This document shows positions 33,217-41,301 of a stretch of 64,000 bases of DNA, piece after piece (the stretch's first letter is position 1; each line of letters starts with the position of its first letter). Below the pieces are notes generated by a model. The model made no database searches. It worked only from the letters and a program-made list of their open reading frames with translations, and was not told the origin of the DNA. The DNA lies in NCBI RefSeq assembly GCF_018687675.1, contig NZ_CP061302.1:1562192-1626191 (forward strand), in the 5' to 3' direction. This DNA comes from Polynucleobacter sp. MG-Unter2-18. Its GTDB lineage: Bacteria > Pseudomonadota > Gammaproteobacteria > Burkholderiales > Burkholderiaceae. Made by a program: the position numbers and the translations under genes.

Positions 33217-33270
33217 TATATTATTAACATAAGCTCTCAAAAAAACCTGAGGAAGCTAGAGCAATTGATC

Positions 33271-33462
33271 TCAATTGCAATTTCTGCCGGTATTGATTCC
33301 TAGCAATGTGTAAGCTGGGCAGAATTTAAATAACCCTGTTGCTAGTGGCACCACGCCAATCCAACCCCAAACACCCACAGTTCCCGTTGCTGCTAGACCA
33401 AGCAATACCAGGCCAACGACTATACGTAAGATACGATCAATACCACCGACATTGCATTTCAT
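33271..33462 (-). CDS. DUF2892 (YgaP-type) membrane protein
   Basis: ATG 33462 is 7 nt after AGAGG and overlaps the TGA of the ArsR pseudogene (ATGA). The product starts MKCNVGGIDRILRIVVGLVL, the DUF2892 signature, with two hydrophobic helices and FKFCPAYTLLGINTG at the end. Such proteins occur as the membrane part of YgaP rhodaneses. Its coupling to a rhodanese operon fits. Confidence 0.88.
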   Translation of the reverse strand: MKCNVGGIDRILRIVVGLVLLGLAATGTVGVWGWIGVVPLATGLFKFCPAYTLLGINTGRNCN

Positions 33463-33797
33463 ATTAAGACCTCTTTTGGTTGTGTACTGCAATAATTTTG
33501 ATAAAGCACATTGATTACCTCTAAAGCCACTCGATTAGAGAGAGCGTAGTAAATTTGCTTTCCCTCTCTTTTGGTCGTGACTAACTCTTTATTTCTCAAT
33601 ACAGTGAGTTACTGAGACAAAGTGGGCTGATGAATATCAAGACACTCCTCTAGCTCACTTACACACATTTCACCTTGACTAATCTGGCATAACAACATCA
33701 TCCGATCTCTATTCGACAGCACTTTCGTCAAGCGGCAGGCATCTTCGGCTGATGAGTGCAGCATTTTCAGATTCAAGGTGGCCTCAAGGACTGACAT
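33459..33797 (-). pseudogene. ArsR-family (BigR/SqrR-like) repressor with an in-frame stop
   Basis: From ATG 33797 the frame encodes a winged-helix repressor: LTKVLSNRDRMMLLCQISQG, EMCVSELEECL and HQPTLSQ. Codon 63 is TAA at 33609-33611, where relatives have a glutamine (QLTVLR). The same frame then continues LTVLRNKELVTTKREGKQIY to a stop at 33459 that overlaps the DUF2892 start. Cysteines at 37 and near the C terminus (LYQNYC) fit sulfide-sensing BigR/SqrR. One C-to-T change explains the break; a sequencing error is possible. Confidence 0.85.
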
Positions 33798-33808
33798 AGT
33801 GGACACCC

Positions 33809-34786
33809 TTAATTCAGTGGCACACCAACCAATGGACGACCTTCCAAAGTCCACAGGTATAAAGATCCGTCATATAACTTGGTGGATTTATTACCCACTA
33901 ACTCTGACATCACAAACCAACCGCCAGAGGCTAAGTGACCAGTATTGCAATAGGCAATGGTTGGACCCTTGCTACTTAAACCATTGGCTGCAAGCAATGC
34001 GTCATAAGTCTTCTTTTGCCAAAAATACAATGCACCATTGCTTGGCCTAGCCAATAACTCAGGAGCTAATTCTTTGGAGCCCGCAATATGGCCAAAGGTT
34101 AAGACATCAGGACGTTTTGCAAGTCCTAAGTATTGAGCAGGCTGACGAGCATCCAATAACTGTGGCTTGCCACTTTTTGATGCTGCAGCTACTTCATTAG
34201 AACTCGCGATTAGTTCCTTACGCTCTGCTTTTGCAACCCAATTTCCTGTGGCCTTTGGAGAATTGGCAATTGTAAATTCACGACCCTCACTTAACCATCC
34301 TGCAATACCGCCATCCAATACCGCTACTTGATCCTCGCCATACACCTTGAATGACCAATAAGTTCGCAATGCTTCATCTATATCAGACATATCTTGTCCA
34401 ATAGGAACGAGGACGATTGGTTTATCGGAATTAATTCCCAGAGATTGAACCAACTTCTCAAAATCTGCTTTTTCAGGAATCAGATGCTTAATCTTCTTGC
34501 CATCCACTAAACGCTCCACACGTACTTTCTTAAAGTCTAGGAGCGTTGAATTAGCAATATGGCCACCAACCTCTACGAGGAATTTCTTACCAGTTTTTTT
34601 ATCTGTATCAAACTCCGGGCTTCTGAGGTAACTCGCTAAATCTGTTCTAACTTCAATGACTTGAACCTCAGACATATTGTTTGCCAACCAGTCGGCGCTA
34701 ACAACCGGACCAGGTAAGGTAATTGCCTGGGCTAAGCTTACTAAGCTTATTATAACGAAGGCTAAAAGCCATTGAATCTTTTTCAT
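33809..34786 (-). CDS. Exported tandem-rhodanese sulfurtransferase
   Basis: ATG 34786 has GAGGAG at 5 nt. A signal peptide ending near SLAQA precedes two rhodanese domains. The first has VIEVRTDLASYL with no catalytic cysteine; the second has PQLLDARQPAQYLG and the active loop TIAYCNTGHLASGGWF. It is probably a periplasmic thiosulfate or 3-mercaptopyruvate sulfurtransferase. It sits between the DUF6969-like gene and the repressor remnant in one leftward operon. Confidence 0.88.
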   Translation of the reverse strand: MKKIQWLLAFVIISLVSLAQAITLPGPVVSADWLANNMSEVQVIEVRTDLASYLRSPEFDTDKKTGKKFLVEVGGHIANSTLLDFKKVRVERLVDGKKIKHLIPEKADFEKLVQSLGINSDKPIVLVPIGQDMSDIDEALRTYWSFKVYGEDQVAVLDGGIAGWLSEGREFTIANSPKATGNWVAKAERKELIASSNEVAAASKSGKPQLLDARQPAQYLGLAKRPDVLTFGHIAGSKELAPELLARPSNGALYFWQKKTYDALLAANGLSSKGPTIAYCNTGHLASGGWFVMSELVGNKSTKLYDGSLYLWTLEGRPLVGVPLN

Positions 34787-34796
34787 TTCCACTCCT

Positions 34797-35423
34797 CTAG
34801 GAATTGACAACTAACAAATGGTCTGAGATACGTTCCATCAGATCAATTTTGCATTCGGTTAATACATGATGTTCTTTTGAATTTAGGACAAGCTCTCGAT
34901 TACCCTGCTGTGCTACTAGCCGTGCAATCTTTTGATCGCGCTCCGAAATCAATCCTTCAATCTCTTTAGCAAATAATTGGATCAAAGCGCCGATCCACTT
35001 AGTCACTAGAGCCATGCGACCTTTTGTGACCATTTCAAATCCCTGAATGGACTTCACCACCATTGTTGAATCTGCTATCTCCTCACCTGTCACCCACTGG
35101 TTCGTAGTAAACAGACGAGTTGGCAATCCCTTTTGGTTTAATGCAATCCCAATCAGATGATGAAAGCCTTTTGCATTACGCTTAATCACATGAAAATGAC
35201 CGTGCTCCCCATTAGGCATTTCATCAGCAGAATGTGCGTGGTAATAAAACTCATAACCACTCACTTCATCTACCAAGTCATTAGCGGGGTAATGTTGCCA
35301 TTCAACAAATACCTTGGCACCGCATATAGCAGCCTCACTTAAAGTACGCCCAGACTCCGCGTACTTCATTTGAATGCTTGCCAGCTCTTGAGCGGCCAAC
35401 CAAAGATTAGATTGAATCAGCAT
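34797..35423 (-). CDS. DUF6969-like protein
   Basis: 208 residues. The centre has WQHYPANDLVDEVSGYEFYY, HAHSADEM and EHGHFHVIKR, a histidine-rich pattern I associate with DUF6969, possibly metal-binding. The C-terminal half is helical (LFAKEIEGLISERDQKIARL). No signal peptide. It starts 8 nt after the NPCGP gene and lies in the YeeE-rhodanese operon. Function unknown. Confidence 0.6.
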   Translation of the reverse strand: MLIQSNLWLAAQELASIQMKYAESGRTLSEAAICGAKVFVEWQHYPANDLVDEVSGYEFYYHAHSADEMPNGEHGHFHVIKRNAKGFHHLIGIALNQKGLPTRLFTTNQWVTGEEIADSTMVVKSIQGFEMVTKGRMALVTKWIGALIQLFAKEIEGLISERDQKIARLVAQQGNRELVLNSKEHHVLTECKIDLMERISDHLLVVNS

Positions 35424-35431
35424 TTTTAAAA

Positions 35432-35665
35432 TTACTCTGCAGCTTTACGTTTTTTAGGGCCGCAAGGATTTGCAGGACCACATGGGTTAGCTGCTTTTTT
35501 CTTCGCAGGACCGCATGGGTTAGCCGCCTCTTTTTTTGGTCCGCAAGGATTTTTTTGCTCAGCACCTGCTGGTGTTGTCGGTGCGTCAGCAGAGTGTGCT
35601 AGCGGAGCTGCCGCTAAACCAGCCAAGGCAATTGCTAATGCTGCTACGGTAGTTTTTTTAGACAT
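35432..35665 (-). CDS. Exported NPCGP-repeat peptide
   Basis: 77 residues: a signal peptide ending LAHSADA, a short linker, then four NPCGP(K/A) units separated by Lys/Ala runs. The single cysteine per unit suggests metal or sulfane-sulfur binding in the periplasm. It lies between the YeeE/YedE genes and the DUF6969-like gene. Function is inferred only. Confidence 0.7.
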   Translation of the reverse strand: MSKKTTVAALAIALAGLAAAPLAHSADAPTTPAGAEQKNPCGPKKEAANPCGPAKKKAANPCGPANPCGPKKRKAAE

Positions 35666-35683
35666 ATATTTCCTTTTGAAAAA

Positions 35684-36250
35684 TTAAACTTGAGAACTCA
35701 CAGGGCCTTTGGATTTGCTTTCCATCCAAGACCCCAATACAAATACACCAACTGCTGCAATGACCATGCCAATATCGATCGATAAATCTGAGATATTGAA
35801 AGCCTCTGGTAAAGCGTCAGCTTTTGCGTATTCACCTAAAGTAGTTAAGAATTCAATATTGGGATAAATGCCCGCAAACAATACTGTGCCAAGCATTAAG
35901 CCAACCAAGAATATCGCCGCATCAATACGCCCAGACATCAAGCCCACTACTGATGTACCTGGGCAATATCCACCAATCGCAAATCCAGCACCGACTAAAG
36001 CCCCACCCAATGCTGCAGCACCCAAAAATGCTGGCGGTACAAATAAGCTACCCGCATCTACTAGTCCAACATTTTCTAGAATTAATAGACCTACTGCAGC
36101 AAACACAATGGCTGTGAACATCACTTTAAATACAGACCAGTCTGTTAAACGGAACTGCCCGGTTAATTTATTAGGGTTACCAAATCCAGCACGTTCTAAT
36201 ACAAACCCAAAGCCTGCACCCAAAAGAAGGCCCGATAGAATTTCACTCAT
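35684..36250 (-). CDS. YeeE/YedE thiosulfate-transporter family, C-terminal half protein
   Basis: 188 residues with about five hydrophobic helices. GAGFGFVLERAGFGNPNKL and GFAIGGYCPGTSVVGLMSGR carry the family motif and its conserved cysteine. In TsuA-like transporters such cysteines relay thiosulfate. The start lies 1 nt after the partner stop, so the two halves are co-translated and probably form one transporter. Confidence 0.9.
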   Translation of the reverse strand: MSEILSGLLLGAGFGFVLERAGFGNPNKLTGQFRLTDWSVFKVMFTAIVFAAVGLLILENVGLVDAGSLFVPPAFLGAAALGGALVGAGFAIGGYCPGTSVVGLMSGRIDAAIFLVGLMLGTVLFAGIYPNIEFLTTLGEYAKADALPEAFNISDLSIDIGMVIAAVGVFVLGSWMESKSKGPVSSQV

Positions 36251-36251
36251 C

Positions 36252-36779
36252 TTATTTCTCCTCTTTCAAGAATCGACTGGCTATTAAGCCTGCTGCAAAG
36301 AATGTCCCCAAAAAGGTGAATCCCGCCAAACTCAGTACCGCTGCCCCAGACAAACCAAGACCGCTAGTGCAGCCTGCAGCTACTCGTGCTCCAAAGCCCG
36401 CCAAGATGCCGCCAACTAAAGCAGTGATCGGGCGCTTAGAGCCACCCAGAAATTTCTTCCCATCTAGTTGAATATGAATTCTTTTAGCTAAAAATGCTGA
36501 TAGCAAAGCGCCAATGGCGACACCAAACACTTGCCAAGTAATCCAAGCATTCAGTGGCTTACCCTCTTCCACCATTCCACCTAAGTAGTCATTTGCATTG
36601 ATAGCTACTGGAGCAACATACATTCCGATCCAGGCGGTTAAGCGGGTTGTAAAACCCGTAGCTCCAAGACCATGACCCGTAACCACAAAAGTGGCCAGTA
36701 GAACCATACCCAGAAAAATTCCCGCCAACAAAGGATTCATATAAGGCGCTGGTTTATGTACCTTAACGTTTTCAACCAT
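36252..36779 (-). CDS. YeeE/YedE thiosulfate-transporter family, N-terminal half protein
   Basis: ATG 36779 follows GAGG; ATG 36794 is an alternative. Several hydrophobic helices, with GFGARVAAGCTSGLGLSGAA holding the conserved cysteine. Splitting of YeeE/YedE into two genes is common in proteobacterial sulfur clusters. It is the first gene of the leftward operon, with an AT-rich inverted repeat (about 36798-36832) upstream. Confidence 0.9.
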   Translation of the reverse strand: MVENVKVHKPAPYMNPLLAGIFLGMVLLATFVVTGHGLGATGFTTRLTAWIGMYVAPVAINANDYLGGMVEEGKPLNAWITWQVFGVAIGALLSAFLAKRIHIQLDGKKFLGGSKRPITALVGGILAGFGARVAAGCTSGLGLSGAAVLSLAGFTFLGTFFAAGLIASRFLKEEK

Positions 36780-36794
36780 CTTAGTTAACCTCAT

Positions 36795-37077
36795 TTAATA
36801 AATTAATAATATATTAATTTATATATTAATAAAGACGACATATAAAGTCAATGCTTAAATTGAAGTAAAGCCGATGTGACCCTAAAGTTTTTGATCTAGA
36901 TCATAAAAAAGGAGTCTAAGCTCCTATTTATTAGTCATGAGCACGAAAAGTGCTGTTTATATTCGCACTTAATGGACTTCAAACTAAACGCATCCCCTTC
37001 GTCCCTGTTGTGCTCTTGGTCCTTAGTAACTAGTGATGTCAGCGCATGACTACTAAGCAGAGCATGAGGTGGGCATT
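36795..37077. other. Intergenic region with AT-rich operator-like repeat
   Basis: ATTAAT/ATTAAT-type inverted repeats at about 36798-36832 sit before the YeeE operon. A hairpin AGGAG/CTCCT lies near 36910-36924. No gene seen. Confidence 0.45.
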
Positions 37078-37102
37078 AAAAAGAGGCCGAAGCCTCTTTT
37101 TA
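37078..37102 (-). terminator. Terminator after the FccB gene
   Basis: AAAAAGAGGC and GCCTCTTTTT pair around CGAA; T-tracts on both strands would allow bidirectional termination. It lies 18 bp beyond the fccB stop. Confidence 0.9.
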
Positions 37103-37120
37103 ATCGTCAAACTATTTTCA

Positions 37121-38398
37121 TTAGCCCAAGCTATCAGCCCAGATGTTATGCGCCCAGCCCCAAGCATATATACCTTCAAGTACTGTTGGCGCTGGAGATA
37201 ATCCACCAGATCCTGGAACAGTTTTATAGGTTTTCTCGGCAGCGTTATATTGATGAACGCTAGCAACGTGCACTACTTCTCTGCTGTTGACAAAGCTATA
37301 GCAAGTATTGGTAAGAACAGGGGCAGGATTGACTTCCCAGCCACTAAGCTCGGCCACAATCGCAGCAGCAGCCACTTTGGCATGTTGATTGGCCATATGA
37401 CCAGACTTAGGCATCAGTGGTGCAATCTGAATCGAGTCTCCTAGTACATGGATATCTTTTTGAGCGGTAGATTCAAAGTTAATGTAATTCACATTGACCC
37501 AACGACCATTGGAATTGGCTAAGCCAGTTTTGACAGCAATTTCACCAGCGGCCATCTGAGGTAGCAAATTGAGTACATCAGCTTTGACATCATCTTGCAC
37601 TTCGAGTTTGACTATCTTATTTTTAGCATCAACACCAACAACATTGTGCTTAGGTAGATATTCAATCATGCCAGCGTATTGCTCAGCCCATACTTTTTTG
37701 AATAAACCCGCTTTAGATACTACGTCTTGATTAGCATCTAAAATCAAAACCTTACCCTTAGAGTTGTGTTGCTTGAGGTAGCTCGCAACCTGGCAGGCTC
37801 GTTCGTATGGCCCAGGAGGGCAGCGATAAGGCGCCTCTGGAATGCTAATAACGTAAGTGCCACCCTCGCGCATTGCAGCCACTTGCTTATGCAAAGCCAC
37901 TGTTTCTGCGCCCGCTTTCCAAGCCTGCAGAGTTATGCCGTCCTTATTGGCCTGCGCCAGACCTTCAATAGTATTCATGTTCAAACTAATGCCGGGAGAG
38001 ACCACTGCTTTGTCATAGCGCAATGTTTTTCCGGAGGCGAGTTTCACGGTCTTTTGAGTAGGATCAATACTGACTACGCTATCTTGAATAATCTTAATTC
38101 CATGACGCTTACTAAGAGTGTCATATGGCGAGGTAATTTCTGCCATAGTTCGTGAGCCGCCAATGACTAAGTTAGACATTGGACAGGAGATAAAGGAAGT
38201 ATTTGGCTCAATCAGGGTAACCCTGGCAGTATTGTTGGAGAACATGCGTAAATATTTGGCAGCAGTAGCGCCGCCATATCCACCGCCAATGACTAATATT
38301 TCTGCTCTTTGCAAACTAGCTGCTCTGGTTTGACCAGAGAGACCTGCAAGTAGACCTACTGCTGCAGCGCTATGACCTATAAAATGTCGACGATCCAT
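37121..38398 (-). CDS. fccB: Flavocytochrome c sulfide dehydrogenase, flavoprotein subunit
   Basis: 425 residues. A Tat signal (DRRHFIGHSAAAVGLLAG) precedes the FAD site ILVIGGGYGGATAAKYLR. FISCPMSNLVIGG and the later cysteine in LTNTCYSFV are the pair that forms the active disulfide in FccB. The C-terminal FCSD-binding region is present. It oxidises sulfide in the periplasm and passes electrons to cytochrome c, whose gene ends 9 nt upstream. Confidence 0.92.
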   Translation of the reverse strand: MDRRHFIGHSAAAVGLLAGLSGQTRAASLQRAEILVIGGGYGGATAAKYLRMFSNNTARVTLIEPNTSFISCPMSNLVIGGSRTMAEITSPYDTLSKRHGIKIIQDSVVSIDPTQKTVKLASGKTLRYDKAVVSPGISLNMNTIEGLAQANKDGITLQAWKAGAETVALHKQVAAMREGGTYVISIPEAPYRCPPGPYERACQVASYLKQHNSKGKVLILDANQDVVSKAGLFKKVWAEQYAGMIEYLPKHNVVGVDAKNKIVKLEVQDDVKADVLNLLPQMAAGEIAVKTGLANSNGRWVNVNYINFESTAQKDIHVLGDSIQIAPLMPKSGHMANQHAKVAAAAIVAELSGWEVNPAPVLTNTCYSFVNSREVVHVASVHQYNAAEKTYKTVPGSGGLSPAPTVLEGIYAWGWAHNIWADSLG

Positions 38399-38407
38399 GA
38401 CCCCTCC

Positions 38408-38737
38408 TTATTGTTTTTTGCCAAGCTGATTGGCAATGGTGATGAGTTGTTCGTCTGTGTAGCCTTTAGCAAGTTGCGGCATGATAGTGCCCTCTAAAGC
38501 TCCAGACTTATATGCCTTTAATTTCTCCAGCATTTGCGCGCTAGTGAGATTGTTAATTAGTGGCATGCCTCCATCAACCACCCCTTTACCATCCGTGCCA
38601 TGACAGTTAGCGCAGGTAGCAGCAAGACCGCGTTTATAGAGTTGGTCGGCAGTTTGCGCGAAACTTAGCGCACTCCATTGACCGAGGCCAAGCAAAACAC
38701 TCACCACAACTATTGGTTTTAAATACTTCACTTGCAT
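38408..38737 (-). CDS. Periplasmic c-type cytochrome (FccA-like)
   Basis: ATG 38737 is chosen for its clean signal peptide (VVVSVLLGLGQWSALSFAQ); ATG 38752 is possible. One haem motif CANCHG and a distal methionine in GTIMPQLAKGY make a class I monohaem cytochrome. It is probably the electron-accepting subunit for FccB, with which it forms an operon. Confidence 0.88.
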   Translation of the reverse strand: MQVKYLKPIVVVSVLLGLGQWSALSFAQTADQLYKRGLAATCANCHGTDGKGVVDGGMPLINNLTSAQMLEKLKAYKSGALEGTIMPQLAKGYTDEQLITIANQLGKKQ

Positions 38738-38927
38738 TGGGATTGTCTCCATCTTACATAAAGCTGTTTTAAGGGGTAATACTTAATAACCTCATACTAA
38801 TCAGGTACGCTCGAAATTGGTATTTCCACTTAGACTGATTTTTACTTTATTAGGGTATTCACTACAACGTTATTGAATTCATCAAGAATCTGCAGTCATT
38901 CAGTTGTAAATAAGGAACATGATTTAA

Positions 38928-38951
38928 ATGCATATATACGCATTTATGCAT
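38928..38951. promoter_or_regulatory. Operator-like inverted repeat ATGCATA...TATGCAT
   Basis: 7-bp arms around TATACGCATT in the divergent region between the cytochrome c gene and the HiPIP gene. Member of the same AT-rich operator family as 33187-33216 and 40201-40252. Confidence 0.5.
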
Positions 38952-39081
38952 ACCCTAGTAATGTACCCGCAAGAATTAATAAACTTCATACTGAGAAACC
39001 CCTATTGCGGGTGACCTTACTGCCTTTAATATGCGTTTTAGCAAGTATTTGAAGTTCCCTATATTCAATCCTGGAGTAGAA

Positions 39082-39390
39082 ATGAAAAATAGTCGTCGTC
39101 AATTTATGATTTTGTCTGCTGCTGGTGCCTGTACATTGGCATTGAATGGCAAGGTTCAAGCTCAAGCAATGGTTTCCGAATCTGACCCTCAAGCTGCCGC
39201 CTTGGGATACAAAGAAGATGCAACTAAGGTTGATAAGGCAAAATATCCTAAGTATGCCGCTGGTCAAGTATGCGATAACTGCGCCCTGTGGCAACCCAAA
39301 GGTTCTGCAACTGCGGGTGGCTGCTCCTTATTTGGCACAAAGCAAGTGGCGGCTAAGGGCTGGTGCTCCGCTTACGCTAAAAAGGCGTAA
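39082..39390 (+). CDS. High-potential iron-sulfur protein
   Basis: ATG 39082 follows GGAG by 5 nt. A Tat signal (NSRRQFMILSAAGA) precedes a mature domain with four cluster cysteines in CDNCALWQPKGS, GGCSLFG and GWCSAY, the HiPIP pattern. It carries electrons in the periplasm, plausibly from FccB or toward the terminal oxidase. It is divergent from the cytochrome gene and followed by a strong terminator. Confidence 0.93.
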   Translation: MKNSRRQFMILSAAGACTLALNGKVQAQAMVSESDPQAAALGYKEDATKVDKAKYPKYAAGQVCDNCALWQPKGSATAGGCSLFGTKQVAAKGWCSAYAKKA

Positions 39391-39413
39391 TCTACCCTTT
39401 TCAGCAATATCAA

Positions 39414-39439
39414 GGCTGCTTCGGCAGCCCTTCTTTTTT
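39414..39439 (+). terminator. Terminator after HiPIP
   Basis: GGCTGC-TTCG-GCAGCC followed by CTTCTTTTTT. Confidence 0.92.
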
Positions 39440-39448
39440 GAGGGGCAG

Positions 39449-40168
39449 TTAAAGACCGCGCTCTGAAAAATTTCTTAGTGCACCCATATCGGGGACTTGG
39501 ACTGTAAGTCTACTCACATTTGATATGAGGCCTTGCTCTGACATAGATGCTAAGGCTCTGCTAATGGTTTCAAACTTGACATCCATCATCAGCCCCATAT
39601 CTTCGCGCTTGAATAATGGTGCAACAGCAGAATTACCGGATGGTTTTGCTAGCTTTAGAAAAAAACGAGCAAGCCTAACTTCGATCCTCCCGGTATTGAT
39701 TTCGGCAAACCATGACTCTGCTTGAGATAAAGCTTCCCCCCATTTTTTAACTATTTGGCGATGAAGGCGTGGAGACTCCTCACCTAGAGTAGAAATAATG
39801 TTTTTAGGGATTCTGCAAAGACGAATGTTTGTAAGAGCAGTCGCAGAGTGAGAATATTGATCACCCAGTAATGCCTCCATCCCAAATAAATCACCGGGAG
39901 TCACCACGCGGACAATTCTAGTAGAACCGTCTGGATTGAGATGGAGTAGCTTTATATACCCCTCCCGAAGGGTAAATAGATGCAACGCTGAATCACTTTG
40001 GGAATAAATGATTGCATTTGATTCATACTTTAAATCATCGATTGGGGCATGTATTTTTGAAAAATCTTCCTCATTTAGCTCTGCAAATAAAGCAGAGCTC
40101 CGGATAGAGCATGTGCCACAGTCGCTCTGACCTTGCCACGCAATCTTGATGTCTAGAGGCTTCATCAT
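39449..40168 (-). CDS. Crp/Fnr family transcriptional regulator
   Basis: About 239 residues: a cyclic-nucleotide-binding-type beta barrel (LREGYIKLLHLNPDGSTRIV, TPGDLFGMEALLG), a dimer helix and a winged helix (MGLMMDVKFETISRALASMS). Two N-terminal cysteines in CGTCSIR recall FNR, but the full four-cysteine set is not obvious. It probably controls the sulfur or oxidase genes around it. A cluster of AT-rich palindromes (40201-40252) lies just upstream. Confidence 0.88.
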   Translation of the reverse strand: MMKPLDIKIAWQGQSDCGTCSIRSSALFAELNEEDFSKIHAPIDDLKYESNAIIYSQSDSALHLFTLREGYIKLLHLNPDGSTRIVRVVTPGDLFGMEALLGDQYSHSATALTNIRLCRIPKNIISTLGEESPRLHRQIVKKWGEALSQAESWFAEINTGRIEVRLARFFLKLAKPSGNSAVAPLFKREDMGLMMDVKFETISRALASMSEQGLISNVSRLTVQVPDMGALRNFSERGL

Positions 40169-40200
40169 GACTATATCTTCAAATAACTTTAAACGATTTT

Positions 40201-40252
40201 ATGCATATATGTGTATATACGCATATATAAATATGCATATATTCGTATATAC
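40201..40252. promoter_or_regulatory. Cluster of TATACGCATATA palindromes
   Basis: Overlapping inverted repeats (ATGCATATAT, GTATATACGCATATAT, ATGCATATATTCGTATAT) between the regulator start and the cydB stop. Likely operator for the CRP/FNR gene, perhaps autoregulatory. Confidence 0.5.
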
Positions 40253-40281
40253 AAGTTTAATAAGAAACGGAGCAAGTAGAC

Positions 40282-41298
40282 CTAGTAATAAGTGAGCGCA
40301 CTAGCTTTACCCTTAAATATCCGATATGAAAAAAGCGTATACCCAAGAATAGTTGGGAGCACGATAATTGCACCCCAAAAAATTACCCACAGAGATTCAG
40401 TAGCTGCAGCCGCTTGCCAGAGGGTCATTTTTCCAATAATGACGTATGGGAAGATGCTATACGCGATACCAAAAAAAGCCAGCCAAAAAATCGCAACAAC
40501 ACAGGTAAATGGTAACCACTCCCGCTTGTTAGCACCCTGCTCTAAGGATTGGATAGAGCGATTGGTAAGCAGAAATAAAATGACGGTTGCGAGCGGTACC
40601 GGGGAGAGCCAAAGAATTTGCGGCCAAGCAAACCATTTATGCATGATTTCAGAGCTAAAGTATGGAGTTGCCGCAGAGACTAGTGCAATTCCAAATCCGG
40701 TAAGCCATAAGCTGGTTTTAGCCCATCGAAATGATTGCTGCTGAAGTTGCCCTTCTGTTTTTAAGATCAGCCATGTTGATCCAAGAAGTACATAACCTGC
40801 TGGCAAACAAATTCCAACAAGAAGCGAAAAGCCCCAACCCAAAATTCCTGAATCAAAACCCACAATCAAACGACCGATCATGATGCCCTGCGAGACTGAA
40901 GCAATCAAACTGCCGATATAAAACAATAAGTTCCAAAGTGGCTTTTGCTCAATATTGACCTTGACTCTAAAGTCAAATGACACACCTCGCAAAATTAATC
41001 CCATCAACATGGCTGCTACAGGTAAGTAGAGCTCAGTCAGTATCGGCCCATGAGCTAATGGAAACGCAACGAGTAATAGGCCAACACCTAAAACAATCCA
41101 CGTTTCATTGGCATCCCAAAAAGGTCCAATCGATGCAATCATCATGTCCTTATCATGATCTGATGCACGATTGAGCAGCATTCCAATTCCTAAGTCATAA
41201 CCGTCCAGAACCACATAAGACAGCATGGCAAACCCCATAGCGACAAAGAAAAATAGCGGGAGCCAGATGGATGCTTGGGTATAGTCAATTGAGGTCAT
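40282..41298 (-). CDS. cydB: Cytochrome bd/CIO oxidase subunit II
   Basis: 338 residues with about eight hydrophobic helices. FVAMGFAMLSYVVLDGYDLG and FWDANETWIVLGVGLLLVAF are CydB hallmarks. Starts 3 nt after the cydA stop. With CydA it forms a quinol oxidase; the cyanide- and sulfide-tolerant nature of bd-type oxidases fits a sulfide-oxidising module. Confidence 0.92.
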   Translation of the reverse strand: MTSIDYTQASIWLPLFFFVAMGFAMLSYVVLDGYDLGIGMLLNRASDHDKDMMIASIGPFWDANETWIVLGVGLLLVAFPLAHGPILTELYLPVAAMLMGLILRGVSFDFRVKVNIEQKPLWNLLFYIGSLIASVSQGIMIGRLIVGFDSGILGWGFSLLVGICLPAGYVLLGSTWLILKTEGQLQQQSFRWAKTSLWLTGFGIALVSAATPYFSSEIMHKWFAWPQILWLSPVPLATVILFLLTNRSIQSLEQGANKREWLPFTCVVAIFWLAFFGIAYSIFPYVIIGKMTLWQAAAATESLWVIFWGAIIVLPTILGYTLFSYRIFKGKASALTYY

Positions 41299-41301
41299 AA
41301 C

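Noticed and set aside
38986-39294. Leftward frame over the HiPIP gene
   Set aside because: Antisense to a well-supported HiPIP with cluster cysteines and a signal peptide.
33187-40252. CRISPR array suspected from short AT-rich repeats
   Set aside because: The repeats are few, palindromic and far apart in promoter regions, with no spacers or cas genes.
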